A stretch of 64,000 bases of DNA from positions 23,767,587 to 23,831,586 of the forward strand of contig OX328107.1 in assembly GCA_946811185.2 (NCBI GenBank), given 5' to 3'. The notes below the pieces were generated by a model, which was not told the DNA's origin, searched no databases, and saw only the letters and a list, made by a program, of their open reading frames with translations. This document shows positions 10,560 through 21,292 of this stretch, piece after piece. This stretch comes from Hippopus hippopus. Lineage: Eukaryota; Mollusca; Bivalvia; Cardiida; Cardiidae. Made by a program: the position numbers and the translations under genes. Each line of letters starts with the position of its first letter. Position 1 is the first letter of the stretch.

Positions 10560-10760
10560 GTTAACAACGACCTTGCACCGATGATGGCAAAATCTTCCTC
10601 CTTAGGTCGGGTATTAGAGCATTGGATTTGTAGGCCTAATCACGGACCCTCGGGAAAGACTAAAAGAAGTCAGCAGTCCTTGTAGTATGACTGAAATGGT
10701 GTTTAAAGTTGACGTACCTGTATAACACCACCTAAATAAACAAACAAATTATGATGTGTC
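10560..10760 (+). mobile_element. Possible SINE 3' part
   Basis: TATGACTGAAATGGTG and the AAATAAACAAACAAA tail resemble the ends of the other SINEs here. No head with A and B boxes is visible, so it is probably 5' truncated. Confidence 0.35.
10735..10740 (+). promoter_or_regulatory. AATAAA downstream of the receptor
   Basis: First AATAAA after the stop codon, about 405 bp downstream. It lies in a SINE-like A-rich tail, so its use as a poly(A) signal is uncertain. Confidence 0.3.
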
Positions 10761-10891
10761 TGTGGAAGACATGACAGCACATGGATATGTCGATCAATTC
10801 CATATTCCATTCAGTATTTTGCGTTCGAATTTTTACGGAGATTAACGTTGTAGGGAGCTATAGACGCAGTCGCACAATCAGATCATTTCAT

Positions 10892-11159
10892 ATATGGCCT
10901 GCAACATGCAAATAGGGGCATTCGGACATTTGCGTAAAGTGCCGTCCGGGATCAGCCTGCGCAGTCCGCGCAGGCTAATCCGAGACGGTACTTTACGTCA
11001 ACATTAGATTTTGTCCCACAGTATACCTTCGTGTAACAAAAAATCACACACGAACGGAAAGTGTTGTCTAGGACCAGCCTGCGCGGACTGTGCAGGCTGA
11101 TCCGGGACGACACTTTACGCAAATGTCCGAATGTCCCTTTTCGCGTGTTGCAGGCCATA
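10892..11159. repeat. Family E element, complete (reference copy)
   Basis: Terminal inverted repeats ATATGGCCTGCAAC and GTTGCAGGCCATAT enclose a second pair, GGGGCATTCGGACATTTGCG and its near mirror. Inside are two separate hairpins, each centred on CAGCCTGCGCAGTCCGCGCA or its reverse. No coding capacity: a non-autonomous inverted-repeat element. Its GC-rich core is shared with family D. Confidence 0.85.
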
Positions 11160-11269
11160 TTTAGAAATATTTTGTAATAACCTCATCCATAAAGCACAAA
11201 ATGGAATTAGATGGCTGAAAAACATATTTACTGTTTAAAATGTCAAACGACAAAATTACCGCTATTGTC

Positions 11270-11395
11270 ATGTGGTTTAACCTTTCGTTCCATTAGCCAC
11301 TTAGTTGCTTTTGTGGAACGTGTAAGCCACGATCAGACGGCACAGAACGTGCAGTCTGATTTTGATCTTCACTTTCAGATATTTTGTGACATGTT
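11270..11395. repeat. Degenerate family B/C core
   Basis: CACGATCAGACGGCACAGAA facing CGTGCAGTCTGATTTTGATC. Ends are weak (GGTTTAACCTTTCGTTCC). Confidence 0.5.
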
Positions 11396-11584
11396 TTGAC
11401 CAATACAACATTTTGAAAGTGGAATATCTAGGCATTTTGTGCCGACAAAACCAACTCTTTGTTAGAATTTGAACAAACAGGTAAAGCTCATCATTTACGA
11501 ATTATATCTGATTTAGACGACAGTCAACCATTTTCTCACTCATTTGGAGTAATAAACGGAAACAACAGCTCTAACCATTACTGT

Positions 11585-12745
11585 AAAGACTGTATTTTTA
11601 CCTATCTAAGATTGGCTTTATTTACACCTATCTCACATAGAGATTATTTACACCTTTCGAACATTGGCTTAATTTATACCTATAGGTTATACATGCAGGC
11701 TTTATAAACCTACCAGTAAAATTTTTTGTTAATACCTATCTGAAATAGGCTTTATATACATATATCCTAACATAGGCTGTCTCTATACATATATATGATA
11801 TAGGCTTTATTTACTCCACGTAACACGGGCTTTACCTATACATATCTAACAGGCTTTATTTAAAACTATCTAACATGGGCTTTGTATGCTGATCTTGCTG
11901 AAGCTTTAGTGATACTTATCTGACAGAGGCTTATTCTATTACTAAATTCACAAGCTTTATTTAAACCTAAATAACATAGACTTTGTCCATACCATTCTAA
12001 TACAGACTTTACTTATACCAGTCTAACATATGCCATATATACCTATCTGATAGATGTAACATATTATATACTTTACTTGTATTTATCTGTTATTACTTTC
12101 AAAGGGAAGCATTATTTATGCTATATAAATATATATATGCACAGATTTTATGTATACCTATCATACATAGGCTTTATCTTTTCCTATTTAACAAAGGCTT
12201 TATTCATCTATATAACAGAGGCTTTTCTTAGGTGTCTAGTATAGGCCTTATTTTTAACTATCTAAAAGAGGTATTATCTGTACCTACATGTATCTTACAG
12301 AGACTTTACTTATACGTACCTTATATAGGCTTCATTTACACCCATATAACTATCTAACATAGGCTTTATCTCTACCTATCTGAAAGAGGCTGTACATATC
12401 TAACACAGGCTATAAATATGCCCCTGTAAAATAGGTTTTATTTAAATCTACCTATCTTTATTCCTATGACACAGATGCATCTGACAGATGCTTTATTTAT
12501 ACCAATCTGTCATATGCCTGATCTCTACCTATCTAACACATGCTTTATTTATACGTATCTAACATATTATATATCATATTATCTATACCTGTCCAACATA
12601 GCCTTTATTTATACCCACGTAACACAGGCTCATATTTATATCTACCTATTTATACTTTTCTAAAATAGACTTTCCTTATACCTTTTTCACAAATACGTTA
12701 TTTATGCCTGTCTGTCTTAGGCTTTATTTATACATCTGATTATTT
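11585..12745 (+). repeat. Degenerate AT-rich minisatellite, period about 30 bp
   Basis: About 35 imperfect units of the type TTTATTTATACCTATCTAAC ATAGGC, with spacing varying around 30 bp. Old and heavily mutated; no coding function. Confidence 0.8.
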
Positions 12746-12939
12746 TCTGCTAGATTATCGTCGGCACCGGTTGCCTAGTCAGTAATAAGGTCATCGCTGA
12801 ACCCTTGAAATGCTAACTCACAACTTCGTTTTAATCCATTTCTTCAGTACTATTATCTTTGTTCATTGATTGCATTGCTTATTATGTACATTGTATATTG
12901 TAGAAGTATTGAATAAAATATGTTTAAAATTAGCTCAAC

Positions 12940-13060
12940 TTAGTTGTTTTTGTACGCAACGTAGATCAAGATCAGCCTCCCTTTCGCGGACAGAACTGAT
13001 CATGATAAGATTGCACAGAGTGTGCAGTCTGATTCTAGATTGGTGTTGTGTCAAAACTTT
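12940..13060. repeat. Degenerate family B/C core
   Basis: ATAAGATTGCACAGAG facing TGTGCAGTCTGATTCTAG at about 13004-13040. Confidence 0.45.
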
Positions 13061-13271
13061 TTACTGTTTGTAAATTTTTCGCTTGTCAAAGTACTATTGT
13101 GCCTCATGATTAAGTCGGTTTTTAGAAAAAACGAATTTTTTTTTTGTCCATATTAAGTCAGGATTATTTGGAGAAAGATTAAATAAGCCCCACTGCAGTA
13201 CCAGCTTTAAAATTACAGTGATTTGTTAGGTCAATTCCGCCTCCGCGAAAGCTAACCCTTTTAGAGTGCTA

Positions 13272-13347
13272 TATCAATTTAGCCAAACTCTGGCAAAAGA
13301 GGGTTTAATGCAGTTTCGTTATGCATTGTACCAAGTAAGTCACCACA
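13272..13347 (-). repeat. Family D fragment
   Basis: CTGGCAAAAGAGGGTTTAAT followed by ATGCATTGTACCAAGTAAGT matches one end of the reversed D elements at 37.4 and 40.2 kb. Confidence 0.5.
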
Positions 13348-13379
13348 TTATCTACCCTGAGGATGGTGGCTCAATTGAT

Positions 13380-13547
13380 CGCGGGAAAAGGAGAAAATGT
13401 AGGTAACAGCATTTTCTCCTTTTTACCCACAATCTTTTCTATCCTTTGAAGGACAAAAATTGTTATTTTGAGTTTCACTTAACTTGTTTTCTGCAAATTC
13501 TCTAAATTTGGAGAAGACTGATCTTTTGTTCTGTGGTAAATAGTTAA
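13380..13547 (-). repeat. Family A element sharing TTAA with a B element
   Basis: Core GGAGAAAATGTAGG facing CAGCATTTTCTCC, right arm TTCTGTGGTAAATAGTTAA. The terminal TTAA at 13544 is also the left TTAA of the next B element. Confidence 0.65.
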
Positions 13548-13733
13548 CCTTTAGGCTGCTAAGCGCGACTCACTGACCTTTTGCGGACAGAACGTGCAAT
13601 CTAATTTTGATCTACGCTGTCCGACGAGGAGATATTGTTCCCCAAAACATAACTTTGAAATAGCAATATTTGGGTTTTTACTATCGAACTGAAAATTCCA
13701 TTTTACTGAGTTATTTAGCAGGATAAGGGTTAA
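13544..13733 (+). repeat. Family B element
   Basis: TTAACCTTTAGGCTGCTAAG at the left, TTTAGCAGGATAAGGGTTAA at the right. The inner palindrome is damaged, with part of the left half of the core deleted. Confidence 0.8.
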
Positions 13734-13989
13734 AGGGCTGTAGCAGAACACATTTATATGACAATAGGATTAGTATAAGATCAGCTCTACTGTTTTAAGC
13801 GGGTGTCGTAAAGTTAGCAACGCCATAGACTACTGTAGAATACAGACTGAGATTAAACCCGATTGATGTATGGAATGATCTTGGTCTATACTTTTTGCAA
13901 AGGACATCACAGAATTCAACTTCTGAAATATGCATGATCCGCGTTGACAGTGTATCAAACTGAAAAAGAATAATTAGCACGCTGTTGGG

Positions 13990-14200
13990 AAATAAACACT
14001 ATTGTTGGTTTCGTTTGGTTGTATGGTATTTTACTCCATTGTCATTTTTTTTTTTTTTTTTCTTTTCAGAAACATCACGGCTGCTAGTGCACCTTTCCAT
14101 GCGTTTCGACATTTCTTGTCATCATTAGTAAAACCCACATCCTTTCTAGGCGACCTCATGAAAGTGTCGTATCAGTGTCCGATTTTTTCCATGTAGTCTG
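13990..14200 (-). mobile_element. Diverged SINE group 1 fragment
   Basis: TTTGGTTGTATGGTATTTTA and AACATCACGGCTGCTAGTGC correspond to the reversed 3' end of the 36.9 and 41.8 kb SINEs. The head is missing. A T18 run lies inside. Confidence 0.5.
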
Positions 14201-14445
14201 CAAATGGTAAATAACCAAATTACGCTTGATGGAGTGATGCGAACGTGCATTAGAGAACTGTCCAATTATTTTTTCGCAAACAGTTTGGATCGAAAATTAC
14301 GTGTAAATTGTAGATATTAGGTGGTAATGCCTGGTCAAAATACAACGTTTATATCTTCTCTGCTGTGATAGCGGGGACATAGATTGTAACCGACGTTTGG
14401 ACAGAGTGATACATGGTAAGTGTAAAGTTTCTCTTTATTTTAATT

Positions 14446-14850
14446 TAATAACTGTACCAGAGAACAAAGTTTTAGACTTGTCCATTTAGAAAGCATAAGT
14501 AGACGTACAAATTAAATCGTGGCTAAATTGGAAGGATTTGTTCTTGAGAGGATAGAAAACATCGTGGAAAATGGAGAAAATGCTGGTTACCAGCATTTTC
14601 TCCTTTTTCTCATGATGTTTTCAAAAGACTTCTTCCTAAGGGCCAATAAAAGGGCGGGTTGTTTGGTCAAGATTTAAGTGAACTTTAAGATCCTGTGCTA
14701 GTAGGCAAGCAGGAAATCCGCATTTTGTCTTTTTTCCCATATTTTATATACCATATTGAAGACAAATGCAATCAGCTGAGCTGTATTTGATTTATCGTCT
14801 GCAAAAAGTTTTCAATTTGGAGGTCGTCTAAAATTTTGTTTTCTGATAAA
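14446..14850. repeat. Family A element plus a second, partial copy
   Basis: First copy 14446-14680 with core GGAGAAAATGCTGG facing CCAGCATTTTCTCC and end GGTTGTTTGGTCAAGATTTA. A reversed half-copy follows to about 14850 (ATTTATCGTCTGCAAAAAGT). Confidence 0.7.
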
Positions 14851-15179
14851 CAAATCAGATATTTTGCGCCCTTTAAAACATTGTGGCAAAAAGTGAACTT
14901 GTGACAGCGAGAGCATAACCTTTACAGCCTTTTGAACAGGACGATATGGTGTGAGCATAAATGGTTTCTTTTTGTCTTTATTTTATTCAAACACAACAGA
15001 CAGACTACCTTTTGCGTATTGCAGAAATAACTTTTTGAATATATTGTTGTAAGATTATTTGTACATGTTTACTTTATCAAGCAAATTATAACAAAAGGTT
15101 AATTTTCACTCTGTCAGAGCCGAATAAACAAACTTGGCATCTTTCAAGAGCTGCAAAGTACAACCCACTGAAAGAAAGA

Positions 15180-15300
15180 TTTTTCGACTCATTTACTTGA
15201 CTAAACAAGCGTATTGTACAGATTCATGATCAGACTACCAGTTCTGTGTAAACTGATCTTGATCTATACAGTCTGCGAAACGGTCCTGTGGGCTGTATCA
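15180..15300. repeat. Degenerate family B/C core
   Basis: GATCAGACTACCAGTTCTGT facing AAACTGATCTTGATCTATAC at 15229-15268. Confidence 0.5.
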
Positions 15301-15301
15301 A

Positions 15302-15478
15302 CCAACCAGTCTGAATTTCATTCTTAGTTTTATTCTAGATTTAGAAAGGGATGTAATTCCTAATGCGCCATTCGATTTAACCAATCAGGACTTGCATTAC
15401 TTTCAAATTGAGAAAAAAACTTGAGAATTAGACTAAGACTTGTTAAGAACAGTTGGTAAATACGGGCCCTATGTGCTC
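15302..15478. repeat. Family F element, left end eroded
   Basis: Right end AACAGTTGGTAAATACGGGC matches the F terminal repeat. The ACCAATCAGGACTTGCATTA stretch is the F inner arm. Confidence 0.6.
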
Positions 15479-15518
15479 CTGCAGCGATGAGAGGATTGAG
15501 ACTGCGACCGTTTTCAAT

Positions 15519-16013
15519 TGAGCGGGGCTCTGGGAAAATGGATTAAATGCGCCTTCGTGATACATTATACTGGGGCATTCGAACATTTGCGTAAAGTGTC
15601 GTCTCGGATCAGCCTGCACAGTCCGCGCAGGCTAATCCGAGACGGCACATTACGACTACATTAGATTTTGTGATACAGTAGACTTCCGCAAAACAGAAAA
15701 TTACATAAAAACGGAAAGTGTCGTTTCGGATTAGCCTGCGCGGACTGCGCAGGCTGATCCGAGACTACACTTTACGCAAAGGTCCGAATGCCCCTTTTCG
15801 CGTGTTGCAGGCCAATTATAATTGTGGATCTATAAAATACATTTTATCTAACAAACGACTGACCCATTAGGTAGAATGGTCCTTGGGCGTGCAGAAAGTT
15901 ACAAATATCAAAAAGTTTCGACCCATGTCAGCCTGCGCGGACTGCGCAGGCTGGTATGGGTCGACACTTTTTGCAGATGCATTAACCCCCCCCTTTTCAC
16001 AGAACATGATTTA
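15519..16013 (-). repeat. Family D element split by a family E element
   Basis: Left part 15519-15570 (GCTCTGGGAAAATGGATTAA to ACATTATAC) and right part from about 15821 (AATTGTGGATCTATAAAATA through CAGCCTGCGCGGACTGCGCA to CCCTTTTCACAGAACATGA) are one D element. It ends 66 bp before the prohormone ATG. Confidence 0.75.
15571..15820. repeat. Family E element nested in family D
   Basis: Starts GGGGCATTCGAACATTTGCG and ends CGCGTGTTGCAGGCCAATTA, with both internal GC-rich hairpins. The outermost part of the left terminal repeat is missing. Confidence 0.75.
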
Positions 16014-16078
16014 AATGCTTTCGCTTACCACTCTAGCTATTTTATTCATACAAACTGTATTTATAGTCTGAAGTCGCA

Positions 16079-16180
16079 ATGTCCACATATATACCATTCT
16101 GTATATTCTTTCTGTTCGCCTCGACGTTTGTCAACTCGGAAGGACAGGTGAGACCGAAGGTAGCACTGGATGTAGCCTTC
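16079..16180 (+). CDS. Prohormone exon 1 (signal peptide)
   Basis: ATG followed by a classical signal peptide (STYIPFCIFFLFASTFV, then NSEGQ). The exon is closed by the consensus donor GTAAGT at 16181, giving 34 codons and phase 0. An earlier GTGAGA at 16148 is also phase 0 and would drop 11 residues. Exons 2 and 3 also start and end in phase 0, which is why I join them. The frame was chosen by hydrophobicity and splice sites, not by transcript evidence. Confidence 0.6.
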
Positions 16181-16234
16181 GTAAGTATTGCTAAATAGTT
16201 TTAAAAATACTGTATCATCTTTTTGAGACAGTTT

Positions 16235-16430
16235 TGAATGGGGTAGAGTGTTTAACTCTTTTATAAAAAATTCTGGGTTTGGTTCCCCTGATGCCCGGGG
16301 TCAACCCTCGGAACTACCTGCAATCTTGGCACGAGTAAAGGTTTCCGGTATTCCATGAGGCAATCGTCTCGAGAGACTGGTTAAGTAGTTGAACTTGTAC
16401 GACATTAGATGTAAAACGAAAACGACTGAA
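16235..16430 (+). mobile_element. SINE-like element, diverged head
   Basis: GTAGAGTGTTTAACTC then GGGTTTGGTTCCCCTG are decayed A- and B-box positions. The rest (CGAGTAAAGGTTTCCGGTAT, GACTGGTTAAGTAGTTGAAC, AAACGAAAACGACTG) looks like the body of the 5.7 kb SINE. It sits in the first prohormone intron. Confidence 0.45.
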
Positions 16431-16785
16431 AGCAATAGTCAGCAACCAGTCCTATGGTACAGCGCTTACCTATTTCTGAAAACTAAAGAAACCAGTGATA
16501 CTATCAAGCTCCTTAGTGTGTTTCATAATAACACATTATCACACGACATAATTTTAAACTGTTCCATATTGAAGGCATTTGCAGACAACATTTAATATTT
16601 TCAAAAGCCCTTTTTCTCGTGGTAGTTATAACTCGGGATTTATAAAAGGGTCTGCTCAAAATTAATGCCATGGACCATTGTACTTCAGGGAGTGTCAATA
16701 CACTATCAGCATTTTGTTGTCTATGTAGTTGAAGGCAAATTTCATTCCGTCCCAACTATGATGATCGAAGGGTTTTGTAGGTCCT

Positions 16786-17930
16786 TTAAGGCCGGTACAC
16801 ACGATAAGATTTGTCTCATGAAATTAATCACAGAGACTTTTGTATCATAAAACACTTCTGTATACACACAAATACAAATCTTATGATAGTTTTCTTATTT
16901 GTCGGGTTCCCCCCCAAGGATTATCCTAATATATAGATCTAGTGTCAAAATGGCGCTTACAGAGCAAGATGAAGTGATCATGGCATAATGCATGATAATT
17001 ATTGCTATTGTGTTGGAAAACTTGGACGGACTATTCCTGGTGCGAAGATGGTGGACCAGAGTCCGTATCCACCAACCATTCTTAAGAGCGTTCTCAGTCT
17101 TATTTTCCAGATTTTTCCGAGTTTGAAAGTAACACTCCTTCTGATTGGCTAAACGAAACGGTTTAACCAATCAGAAGATGTGTTACTTTAAAATTTGGCA
17201 AATCTTGGAGAATAAGACAAAAAAAACGCTCTTAAGAATGGTTAGTGAATACGGACCCAGTAAGTGGAAGATGCATTGCCTGCCATTTTTCTGTATCAGG
17301 AAGTGGCTCACTCGATATGTATATACACTTTACAGCATCAGCAAATCTACGGGTAACTACCCTACCGGGAAATGCTAATCTGTGATTGGATGATACTCTA
17401 ATACAAATCTGAGGAAATAGAGCATTGCTCTAAACCTAATACCGTTTCATGAAATTCCAGAAAATCTTATAATACATGTTTTAGGAATGTACAGACAGTA
17501 AGATTTGTCTCAGATGCAAAAATATCAGAGATTAATCTTACCGTGTGTACCGAGCTTTAAAGCATTTTAATCAGAAGGAGAGTTTCTTTCAACTTTGGAA
17601 AATTCTGGAGAATAAGACTGAGAACGTTCTCAAGAAGGGTTGGTGAATATGGACCGTGGTCGAACATCTTCGCACCAGGGATGGTCCGTCCAAGTTTTCC
17701 AACGCAATAGCAATACTTATCATGCATAATGCCATGATCACTTCATCTTGCTCCGTAAGCACCATTTTGACACTAGATCTACACATTAGCATAATTTTGG
17801 CGGGGAAAACCGACAGGTAAGAAGAATATCATAAGATTTGTATTAGTGTGTGTACAGAAGTGTATTATAATAAAAAAATCTCTGAGATTAATTTCAACAA
17901 ATCTTGTTGTGTGTACCGGCCTTAAAAGGG
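16786..17930. mobile_element. Composite palindromic DNA element, possibly Harbinger type
   Basis: Ends AAGGCCGGTACACACGATAA and GTTGTGTGTACCGGCCTTA are inverted. Both arms, about 270-370 bp, contain the same start of an open frame: MALTEQDEVIMA then a stop on the plus strand from about 16950, and MVLTEQDEVIMALCMISIA on the minus strand near 17760. The acidic start followed by RRWW resembles what I recall of HARBI1-like transposase starts; that is weak inference. A small hairpin with the same end sequence lies at 17488-17562, so several insertions or a rearrangement are stacked here. No full transposase remains. Confidence 0.55.
17061..17262. repeat. Family F element nested in the composite element
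   Basis: GTCCGTATCCACCAACCATT at the left and AATGGTTAGTGAATACGGAC at the right, with inner arms CTTCTGATTGGCTAAACGAA facing GGTTTAACCAATCAGAAGAT. A half copy of F with the same junction to the host element occurs at 17565-17657. Confidence 0.75.
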
Positions 17931-18022
17931 GCGGATTTGAGGAAACGCACATCAAACAAACTTTTATGGTGGCAGACTGGAAAAACACACACCAAGTCTG
18001 GCAAAATCGCTGTTGGAAGCCT

Positions 18023-18185
18023 TTAACTCTTCACGAAACAATCCCGAATTTTAGCGACCATTAATAAGTCTCTTGAACACAATGTGGGAAAAGGAGAAAA
18101 TGCTAGTAACCGGCAGTTTTCCCCTTTTCCGCAATATTTTCAGAGTTTTTCTTCACTTGGGTCGTTAAAACTCGGGATTGACATT
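18023..18185 (-). repeat. Family A element, shortened
   Basis: TTAACTCTTCACGAAACAAT at the left and core GGAGAAAATGCTAGTAACCG. It ends 37 bp before prohormone exon 2. Confidence 0.65.
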
Positions 18186-18222
18186 CGAGACCCAGTTTAG
18201 ATAAATACTTTTCCAATTGCAG

Positions 18223-18285
18223 AGAGAATTATTTAGAGAGAACAATGTTGCTAAAAGCGAGCGAGAAAATACCATATCTGCACAG
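18223..18285 (+). CDS. Prohormone exon 2
   Basis: Acceptor TTTTCCAATTGCAG at 18209-18222 and donor CAG/GTGAGT at 18285/18286 bound a 63-bp exon that is open in the frame needed (21 residues beginning RELFRENNVAKSE, charged). Both edges are phase 0. The small size means chance is not excluded, but both splice sites are strong. Confidence 0.5.
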
Positions 18286-18374
18286 GTGAGTTACTTTCTT
18301 ACTATAGCCAGTTTCTGTAAATTTATTTACATGGCCGACCGTAAGTTATAAAATGGAAACAAGGAAAGGAAACA

Positions 18375-19005
18375 TTATTTTCAATGAAACAGACATACAC
18401 GACACTCCTAATGGACACAATGAATAGTCCGATCAAACAGACATAAGATTTATATAAAATCTGATAGAGATAAAGCAAAAGACATTAAACATTGTCCCAT
18501 TAAACAGACATAAAGGACAATCTTATTTAACAGACATAAAAAGAGATAAAAATTTAAACTATATAAAACATAGCCTGATTTAATAGACATAACTCATGCG
18601 CAAAATTTAGTGGACATCAAGCAGGTGCGGAATAGTCAGTTTGATAAACATAAAACATAGTCCAATTTCACAGACATAAACTAATGTCCAATTTGATTGT
18701 CGTAAAGCACACTCCATTTTTGTAAAAAAAAAACCGTCCAATTCACTTGCAAATCATAGTAAAATCCTTTGGCTTAAATGATGGTATAAATTTGGTAGAC
18801 ATAAAAATAGTCCATTTTTCTGGGCATCAAGCACGATTTTCAAGACACAGAGCATCGTTCAATTCATAGGTACATCTCATGGTATAATTTGATAGACATA
18901 AAGCAAATCAAACCAAATAGACATAAAGCATTGTCAGATTTAATAGATGTCAAGCACAGTTCAATTTAACAGACATTAAGTATGTATTGATTACGTTTCT
19001 GACAA
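18375..19005 (+). repeat. Degenerate minisatellite with GACATAAA motif
   Basis: Irregular units of 35-55 bp containing AACAGACATAAA, CATAGTCCAATTTAA and variants, about 15 copies. Lies in the last prohormone intron. Confidence 0.7.
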
Positions 19006-19361
19006 AAGCAAAACCGCAATCTCACACTTATGCATAATTTCGTCATCAAGGTATCGTACTTTTATATACGAGGGTCATCCAATAAGTTCTGATAATGGCC
19101 TTACAGATAGAAAACTATAACAAATAACGGCGTACCTGCACTATCTTCCTTCAAGGTATTGACCGCATTCCATCTCTTTGGAAGATCCGTAATTGTCGTT
19201 GCTAGGCACCCATCAGAGATGCTTTGCAGTTCCTTGGCAACGACAATTTTCAGGGCTTGTAAATCATCAATGCTAATTCCTCGGATCAGCATTTTTATTT
19301 GGGAAATAGGTCATAGTCACATAGACTTAAGTCGGGAGATTGAGGCGGGTGTGATAATATA

Positions 19362-20230
19362 TAGAGTTTATTTCATCAGCTTGTGGTTAATATGGGGAAA
19401 TATTTGCCGAAAAAGGGAAAGGTATGCGAAAATAACGAGTGCCGTAAGGCACGAGTTATTTTCGCGGACCTTTCCCTTTTGAGGCAAATATTTCCCCATA
19501 TTAACCACAAGCTGATGAAATAAATTTTATATTATATTTCCTCTCATTATTTTGTCAACGAATGCCACTTTTAAAACTAGTGATCTCAAGTCAATTAACC
19601 GGATAACCGATATTTTCAAAAAACCCGCGAGTGACTCGTCTTGCATAGGAATACATCATAATTCAATACACATCCGTGACATGTATACATTTTGGTCGCC
19701 ATTGTTTTTCTGTTGTCGAGTCAAACGATTACTCGCTAAAAACGTGAAATATATTGGATAACTACCTCTATGGACACCGGAGCAATTACAAACCTCATAG
19801 CGTTATTGTTTCTGTACGTGTTTCCTAATGACAAGGTAAGACTTTAGAAATTTCAGAACTTGAAAATCGAAGTGAGGTCATTCGGACATGTTAGTCATGA
19901 AGGACTTTAGAACTCACGAAGCCTGAATAATGTTTACTGTAGCCGTAGATCTAACTGAAATGCAGCTGAAGCGATCCAGGGTGATCGAGTGTGAAGTTGC
20001 TAAATTCATACCATGAGGAGAGGGTTCGATATCGGGGAATTCAGTATCGGGAAACCGTATCGGGGAATTCAGTGATTCTATTTTTAGCAAAGTAGAACAA
20101 AAAAAGTAGTTCCAGATTTTCGGCAGGAGGAAAATATTCACTGTGACGGGGAAATAATTCCCCCCAGCTTAAATTACGGCATTTCTTTACCCATAACATT
20201 TCTAAAAATAGACACATGAAATATAATATT
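19362..20230. mobile_element. Unidentified insertion inside the mariner element
   Basis: Sequence between the second and third catalytic motifs of the transposase, where only about 60 bp is expected. It starts with a fold-back (next entry). It also contains a short tandem repeat of ATCGGGGAATTCAGT near 20030-20075 and an exon-like frame at 19770-19835. Family unknown; borders approximate. Confidence 0.5.
19364..19527. repeat. Fold-back, arms about 80 bp
   Basis: TTTATTTCATCAGCTTGTGG facing CCACAAGCTGATGAAATAAA, continuing inward with few mismatches to a centre at GTGCCGTAAGGCAC (about 19440-19453). It would form a long hairpin. Confidence 0.85.
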
Positions 20231-21292
20231 TCCCATTCCTAAACCCGTGTTTGCTACGTTACCGCGTCTGATTTATGCGGCGTCATGAATCAGCACCATT
20301 CCCACATTTAAGAATGCGGGTCGTTTTTTACGTATAGCTGACCTCGGTTTCTCTTACAAACTTTGCGTAATATATTCCGTCAACTGTCTATCCAAGGGGA
20401 ACACAATCCGATGCAAATACACAACCATTATCATATGCTACAATTGCCAGCTGTTTCAGATTTCCCTGTTTTCGTCAGAATCAAGCAGGCTTTGGTGACC
20501 CAGGAGTGTGCCATTCGGAAGATTGCGACTTCAATTCAGGTTCATAGCTATGTAACCACGTCTCATCTATTGCAACAGTACAATTTCGGAACCTATCACC
20601 TTCATCTTCATACAGTTTTAAGTTTTTTTCTTCAACTTTTACCCTGTGAGTCATTTGGTTTCGATTCAACTGATGAGGGGCCCACCTCGCATAAACCCTC
20701 CGCATTTTTAAATGCCTTATTAATATCGTGTAAACTGATCCATGAGAAATTCCAACAACCTCAGCTAACTACTCACAAGTATGACGTCTATCTTCATCCA
20801 AAAGTTCCTTTATTTTTTCAACATGAAACTTGTATGTAGCCTCTATAGGCCTTCCACTGCGGGAGTCATCGGAAATGTCAAAATTTCCACCGGCAAAACA
20901 TCTGATCCACCTTTAAACTTTACTAAATGACACTGCAGATCCATTACAAGCTTCTGATAAATTTTCGTGGATTTCCTTTCCTGTTTTCCCTCTCAAAAAC
21001 TCATTCTTTTATGTATGCGCGTTGTTCAGCTTTGGTTAACGCGTCTATGACGCAGAAATGATGTCTAGATGACGTCATATCATGACGCCATGTGTTGCAC
21101 AGCATGTATTCAGCGTTAATCAATAGCGTAATAGTTAATGGACATACATGCCAAGTTTCATTACTTTCCGATATAAGATAGAAAATATATGGGACCATTA
21201 TCAGAACTTCTTGGATGACCCTCGTACGTCTGAATTATAACGATAAACTGACACAAAATTGTTGTAAACATGACATAGAGCATCTATTTCAG

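Larger units (their letters stand above)
19101..21003 (-). pseudogene. Mariner transposase, broken
   Basis: Reading the minus strand: an N-terminal region with RGKTGKEIHENL and a SRSGRPIEA linker, then EVVGISHGSVYTIL (helix-turn-helix), then IDETWLHSYEP with the first catalytic Asp, then VGMVLIHDAA with the second. After the insertion (about 20230 to 19362) it resumes with HPPQSPDLSLCDYDLFP, which holds the third catalytic position. The C-terminal part runs to 19101. Several stops and frameshifts are present, so it is dead. The three acidic motifs, in order, identify the mariner/Tc1 superfamily. Confidence 0.85.
19067..21226 (-). mobile_element. Mariner-type element, interrupted
   Basis: Inverted ends TACGAGGGTCATCCAATAAG and its mirror CTTGGATGACCCTCGTA, with TA at both borders. 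The element sits in the last intron of the prohormone gene, in opposite orientation. It is 2.16 kb instead of a usual 1.3-1.5 kb because about 0.87 kb was inserted into its transposase region. Confidence 0.85.

Noticed and set aside
20363..20839. Plus-strand frame of 158 codons
   Set aside because: Antisense to the mariner transposase, which has the diagnostic IDETW and SGRP motifs on the other strand.
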